A stretch of 7,531 nt of DNA from Desulfobulbaceae bacterium. GTDB lineage: Bacteria > Desulfobacterota > Desulfobulbia > Desulfobulbales > SURF-16. Made by a program: the position numbers and the translations under genes. Positions within the stretch are counted from its first letter, which is position 1; every line of letters starts with the position of its first letter. The notes beneath the pieces are model-generated. The model searched no databases. It saw nothing but the letters and a program-made list of their open reading frames with translations, and was not told the DNA's origin. Shown one piece after another: positions 4,400 to 7,531 of this stretch. The stretch spans positions 1-7,531 of the forward strand of contig JANTGB010000101.1 in the NCBI GenBank assembly GCA_024763115.1, written 5' to 3'.

Positions 4400-4492
4400 T
4401 TAAAATTTACCGCTTTTCTTTAAAATAATTTCCGCCAGAACCAGTGTAGTTATAATCACTCCCACCCAGCCGGCAAGCAAAAAATAAATCAT
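4400..4492 (-). CDS. CydX-like small membrane subunit of cytochrome bd oxidase
   Basis: This is a 30-residue open frame in the gap after cydB, preceded by a perfect AAGGAGG (4499-4505) six bases before its ATG. The peptide begins MIYFLLAGWVG, has one hydrophobic helix (about residues 3-23) with Glu21 near its end, and closes with the basic tail KKSGKF. E. coli CydX (37 residues) has the same plan: MWYF at the start, one helix, and a Glu at position 25. CydX and its analogues bind CydA and stabilise the heme site. Position (14 bp after the cydB stop), ribosome binding site, size and topology all support the call. Sequence identity is too limited to say whether it is a true CydX homologue or an analogue such as CydS, so I give no symbol. 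Confidence 0.75.
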   Translation of the reverse strand: MIYFLLAGWVGVIITTLVLAEIILKKSGKF

Positions 4493-4498
4493 TAATTA

Positions 4499-4505
4499 CC
4501 TCCTT
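4499..4505 (-). promoter_or_regulatory. Strong ribosome binding site of the CydX-like gene
   Basis: AAGGAGG on the minus strand lies just inside the cydB-cydX gap, six bases from the ATG at 4492. It is the strongest evidence that so small a frame is translated. Confidence 0.8.
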
Positions 4506-4506
4506 T

Positions 4507-5643
4507 TTAATACATTTCCTCAGCTTCATCTCCGGTTACTTCCTCCGCCGTCAGTTTTTGGGCGTCCATTGCCCACCAGACATAAGATATGTATGCCAGG
4601 ACAAGGGGTATCATCAAGGCCACATAACTCATGACCGTTAAGGTATAACGGCTGCTTGAGGCATTATAAATGGTCAGACTGCTCTGCAGGTCAACATAGG
4701 AAGGATAAAAGGCGGTATTGTTTAAGGCAGGCAGCATGAAAACTACCAGGCCGACCAGCACGGTTCCCAGGCCGCTGAACCAGATGCCCTTGTCACTGGT
4801 TTTACGGCTGGTAAGGTAAACTCCCCAAATAACCAGGAGCAGACCGATAATAAGGGCAAAGAGCAACCTGGGCACGGCCAGCAGATTGTGCAGATATTTG
4901 CCGCTTTCCATTGTGACGATTTTTCCGACGGGATCAACGGCAAAGCCGTCCATGCTCACCAGACTGCCCAGGAAAAAAAGGAGAAAGGGCAGTGAGTAAA
5001 GCAGGTTTCTTAAGGCTGCTTTGCGGAGACGGTCAGTCAGGTGAGGATAATCGATATTATTGACCAGATACATTGCCCCCAGACAACGGGCCAGAAAAAC
5101 CAGAAAAGCACCCAGTGAAAGATTGAAAAAATTGAAAGCCGCTTCAACTCCCCGCAGGGGGTGATGCCAGGTGACCTGGTTATATTCATTCAGGGAAAAG
5201 CCGGAACCGCTGTAAAAGGTGGCAACCGCAGTGCCGATGAGCAGCAGACTTATGCTGCCGTTAATTAAAAGAAACTTTTCATAGGTTCCGGCGCCGAGAA
5301 GATTATCCGGTTTTTTCCGGTATTCATAACTGACAGCCTGAATAATGAAGCAGAATAGAATCAGCATCCAGACCCAGTAGGCCCCGCCGAAACTGGTGGC
5401 GTAAAAAAGGGGAAAGGAGGCGAACAGGGCTCCGCCGAAAAGAACCAGGGTGGTAAAGGTCAGTTCCCATTTACGGCCCAGGGAATTTATTATCAGGGAT
5501 TTTTCCAGTTCATTTCGAGTCTCGGTAAAAAGCAGGGTCTGGCCGCCCTGGACAAAGGTCATAAAAACAAACAGGGCTCCTACTATTGAGCAGATAGTCC
5601 ACCAGAGAAGTTGTAATTGTGAATATTCCATATTTTCAAACAT
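4507..5643 (-). CDS. cydB: Cytochrome bd quinol oxidase subunit II
   Basis: This 378-residue integral membrane protein has about eight or nine hydrophobic helices. It is the structural partner of CydA in the bd quinol oxidase. Family blocks are visible: GRKWELTFTTLVLFGGALFA followed by SFPLFYATSFGGAYWVWM, then the VSYEYRKK loop (56-111), NGSISLLLIGTAVATFYSGSG (128-148), and the C-terminal YPSYVDLQSSLTIYNASSS with the PLVLAYISYVWWAMD helix. The N-terminal segment FMTFVQGGQTLLF differs from the MDGFDLGVG segment of the E. coli type and resembles Bacteroidota CydB as I recall it. The ATG at 5643 has GGAGGAGG about 8 bases upstream. It begins three bases after the cydA stop; an alternative start at Met5 is less well placed. 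The acidic tail ending EEMY is short and ordinary. Confidence 0.95.
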   Translation of the reverse strand: MFENMEYSQLQLLWWTICSIVGALFVFMTFVQGGQTLLFTETRNELEKSLIINSLGRKWELTFTTLVLFGGALFASFPLFYATSFGGAYWVWMLILFCFIIQAVSYEYRKKPDNLLGAGTYEKFLLINGSISLLLIGTAVATFYSGSGFSLNEYNQVTWHHPLRGVEAAFNFFNLSLGAFLVFLARCLGAMYLVNNIDYPHLTDRLRKAALRNLLYSLPFLLFFLGSLVSMDGFAVDPVGKIVTMESGKYLHNLLAVPRLLFALIIGLLLVIWGVYLTSRKTSDKGIWFSGLGTVLVGLVVFMLPALNNTAFYPSYVDLQSSLTIYNASSSRYTLTVMSYVALMIPLVLAYISYVWWAMDAQKLTAEEVTGDEAEEMY

Positions 5644-5646
5644 CGG

Positions 5647-7182
5647 CTACGCCTCCTCCGGGCCTTTATTTATCTGAGCCAGCATTATGCGTATTTCCGC
5701 GATCAGCAGGATCGTGAACAGAACCAGAAACATGAAAAATGTGGCTTGAATCGAGGTTGTGTTAATGCTGGTGCGGGCTACGGAAACAGGCAGCAGGTTT
5801 TGAATTGTCCAGGGCTGCCGGCCTACTTCCGCGACAATCCAGCCCGCCTGACCGGCAATATGGCCGAGAAAAAAAGATGCAAAACCGACTATCAGCAACC
5901 AGCGGTTATGCTGGATTTGATCTTTTGCCGTCAAAATAAGAAAGAGCAGAAAAATCAGGGGGAAGAGGGTGCCCAGGGCAACCATCAGATGAAAGCTGTA
6001 AAAAGTAAGGGGCACGGGCGGTAATGCCTCGGTTGCTTTATTCAGATAACCAAAGCCTAAAAAATCCTGGTCTTGCCGGAAAAGAGACAGAGAGTTTTGA
6101 GCCGCAAGATCATTATTTTCTCTTTTAGCCTTCTTGTACAGGGCCAGTTGTCTGATTGCCCTTTTGCCCCGGATAATTTTTTCATCAACTCCCATGATGT
6201 TAAATTGTTCATTACCGTAGAGAAGATCCTCGATGCCGGGAACAAATGAGCCGGGACTGCGGTTGGCCAGGAGCGAAAGCAGGCCGTCAATTTCCATGGC
6301 GACAATAAATGGTTTCCGGCCGTCCTGCGGTTCCTTCATCCCGCTGAGCAGGCCGGCGACAATCAGCGGCGCTCCTTCCCGGCCCTGATAGAGTCCTTCA
6401 AAGGCGGCAAGTTTCATGGGTTGTTTGCCGGCTGCGGAAAATGCGGCTTCATCTCCGGTGAGTCCGACCAACCCTGAGGACAGCAGGCCGAAAACCGAGG
6501 CTACCAGGATGCTTTTTTTCGCCATATCCTGGTGGCGATTCTTGAGCAGAAACCAGGATGAGACAGTAAGGACAAAGAGCGAGGCCAGGACAAAACCTGA
6601 TGAAGTGCTGTGACAAAATTTACTGACGGCAACCGGAGAAAGAATAATATCCCAAAAGTTGTCCATCTCGAAACGGGCCGTATCAGGATTAAAAACCATA
6701 CCTACCGGATTCTGCATCCAGCCGTTGGCCACCAGAATCCACAGGGCGGAAAGATTGGAGCCGATGGCCACCATCCAGGTGGAAAAAAGATGAAATCCCT
6801 TAGAGACCCTGTTCCAGCCGAAAAACATCACGGCAAAAAAGGTTGCCTCCAGAAAAAAGGCAAAAATTCCTTCAATTGCCAGGGGAGCGCCGAAGATATC
6901 GCCTACCATCCAGGAATAATTAGACCAGTTCGTGCCAAACTCAAATTCCAGGATTATGCCGGTGGCAACGCCGATGGCAAAGTTGATAGCGAAAAGTGTC
7001 ATCCAGAACCTGGTCAGATTAAGCCACTCTTTCCGCCCGGTTTTTACATAAAAAGTCTCAAAAAAGGCGCAGAGAAAAGAGAGCCCCAGGGTCAGGGGAA
7101 CAAAAAGCCAATGATACATCGCAGTCAGGGCGAACTGGGCTCTTGCCCAGTTTACCTGGCTTAAGTCAATATGCTCTATCAA
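5647..7182 (-). CDS. cydA: Cytochrome bd quinol oxidase subunit I
   Basis: This 511-residue inner-membrane subunit oxidises quinol and reduces O2 to water at hemes b558, b595 and d, without pumping protons. The key residues are present: His24 (TAMYHWLFVP), Glu104 and Glu112 (IEGIFAFFLEATFFAV), His191 (KFCHSTSSGFV), Lys257 and Glu262 in the quinol loop (QPMKLAAFEG), Met400 (SFHLMVALG), and GRQPW at 454-458 with Glu452. Its length is close to that of the E. coli enzyme, so the quinol loop is not of the shortest type. The position of the E. coli Arg two residues before the heme Met is His here (SFHLM). The start is TTG at 7180-7182, with GGAGGAGAG nearby; it overlaps the TGA of the DUF4492 gene as TTGA, which suggests coupled translation. 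The sequence as a whole resembles Bacteroidota CydA. Confidence 0.96.
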   Translation of the reverse strand: MIEHIDLSQVNWARAQFALTAMYHWLFVPLTLGLSFLCAFFETFYVKTGRKEWLNLTRFWMTLFAINFAIGVATGIILEFEFGTNWSNYSWMVGDIFGAPLAIEGIFAFFLEATFFAVMFFGWNRVSKGFHLFSTWMVAIGSNLSALWILVANGWMQNPVGMVFNPDTARFEMDNFWDIILSPVAVSKFCHSTSSGFVLASLFVLTVSSWFLLKNRHQDMAKKSILVASVFGLLSSGLVGLTGDEAAFSAAGKQPMKLAAFEGLYQGREGAPLIVAGLLSGMKEPQDGRKPFIVAMEIDGLLSLLANRSPGSFVPGIEDLLYGNEQFNIMGVDEKIIRGKRAIRQLALYKKAKRENNDLAAQNSLSLFRQDQDFLGFGYLNKATEALPPVPLTFYSFHLMVALGTLFPLIFLLFLILTAKDQIQHNRWLLIVGFASFFLGHIAGQAGWIVAEVGRQPWTIQNLLPVSVARTSINTTSIQATFFMFLVLFTILLIAEIRIMLAQINKGPEEA

Positions 7183-7418
7183 AACTCTCCTCCATTGTCT
7201 GTTTCAACTGGTCGGGTCAGATTTTCCATGACATAATCGGCCCGCTGTTGATCCGTACTAAATTGGTGTTTGAGGAAATCAGGGAAAAAAAACAGTTTGA
7301 TAACGGCAAAAATAACAAACAGTTTAATTAAGATGATTTGCCAGAGGTTCCGCCCGACAACCATGCTCCCGAAACCATCACGATAGAAATAACAAATTGT
7401 TTTTACAGTACTTTTCAT
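7179..7418 (-). CDS. DUF4492 membrane protein, cytochrome bd-associated
   Basis: This is a 79-residue protein with one hydrophobic helix (about 27-45: QIILIKLFVIFAVIKLFFFP). It matches the DUF4492 pattern as I know it: FYRDGFGSM, GRNLW, then IILIKLF, FAVIKLFFFP, and a hydrophilic tail. Members are small proteins encoded directly before cydA, mainly in Bacteroidota and Campylobacterota. They probably act in assembly, stability or accessory structure of the bd oxidase, but no function is established. It is the first gene of the operon seen here. Its TGA overlaps the TTG start of cydA. I see no clear Shine-Dalgarno before the ATG (upstream bases ACACATAATTT). The start is nevertheless reasonable because the conserved part begins at residue 10. 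Confidence 0.85.
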   Translation of the reverse strand: MKSTVKTICYFYRDGFGSMVVGRNLWQIILIKLFVIFAVIKLFFFPDFLKHQFSTDQQRADYVMENLTRPVETDNGGEF

Positions 7419-7531
7419 AAATTATGTGTAAATATTCGGGTTGGGTAAAAGCTACCCTTCTCTATCCCTTTAAATGTTCGGATAGTGCCCCGGATTTGTT
7501 CGTTTCGGCGTGTTCACTATAGTATACTATG
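7419..7531 (-). promoter_or_regulatory. Upstream region of the bd oxidase operon
   Basis: This non-coding stretch precedes the first gene of the cyd operon and runs off the window. It holds a 5-bp inverted repeat GGGTA-AAAGC-TACCC (7443-7457) and a perfect 12-bp palindrome ATAGTATACTAT (7519-7530) that contains TATACT on both strands. Either TATACT or TATAGT could be a -10 box for leftward transcription, with its -35 outside the window. I see no FNR-type TTGAT-N4-ATCAA or Rex-type site. Confidence 0.3.

Noticed and set aside
6610..7164. 184-codon plus-strand open frame over cydA
   Set aside because: It is the antisense shadow of a fully conserved cydA, with low-complexity Lys/Gly/Pro composition typical of such shadows.

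Overview
The window looks like the chromosome of a Gram-negative anaerobe or microaerophile. It carries a lipopolysaccharide-heptose adenylyltransferase domain, a TonB-dependent receptor remnant, a periplasmic triheme c7-type cytochrome like those of Geobacter and Desulfuromonas, and a cytochrome bd oxidase. The c7 cytochrome, the short J-domain protein and the CGGC-domain protein together point to a Desulfobacterota-like (deltaproteobacterial) host. This is inferred from family knowledge; no species can be named.

Left part (1-1830). On the minus strand lies a broken C-terminus of a TonB-dependent receptor (116-283). Next comes an intact gene for a nitrilase-superfamily hydrolase fused to an RfaE2-type cytidylyltransferase domain (375-1643). 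A divergent intergenic region of 187 bp follows, with a candidate promoter and a structured leader for the next gene.

Middle (1831-4050). A plus-strand CGGC-domain protein (1831-2172) converges on a minus-strand plsY/J-domain pair (2928-3822). The long gaps here are almost entirely filled by three small non-coding transposable elements at 2180-2560, 2588-2811 and 3849-4049. Each has 12-13 bp terminal inverted repeats beginning GTAA. Each is flanked by 8-bp direct repeats matching at 7 of 8 positions. The GTAA tips and 8-bp duplications are those known for the IS66 family, so these look like IS66-type MITEs; no transposase lies in the window. Removing the elements in silico restores a compact layout: about 134 bp between the convergent genes, and about 11 bp between the c7 stop and the plsY start.

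Right part (4046-7418, minus strand). This is a compact respiratory operon, read right to left: DUF4492 membrane protein, cydA, cydB, a 30-residue CydX-like single-helix protein, and a triheme cytochrome c7. Before the element inserted, plsY and the J-domain gene probably followed directly. CydA, CydB and DUF4492 resemble the Bacteroidota-type bd oxidase set. The oxidase would take electrons from the quinol pool and reduce O2, giving oxygen protection and energy conservation. A periplasmic c7 in the same unit suggests a link to periplasmic electron transfer.

I found no rRNA, tRNA, CRISPR array or recognisable defence system. The least conventional items are the MITE family with its reconstructable insertions, the nitrilase-RfaE2 fusion, the unlisted CydX-like peptide, and the c7 cytochrome in a bd oxidase operon.
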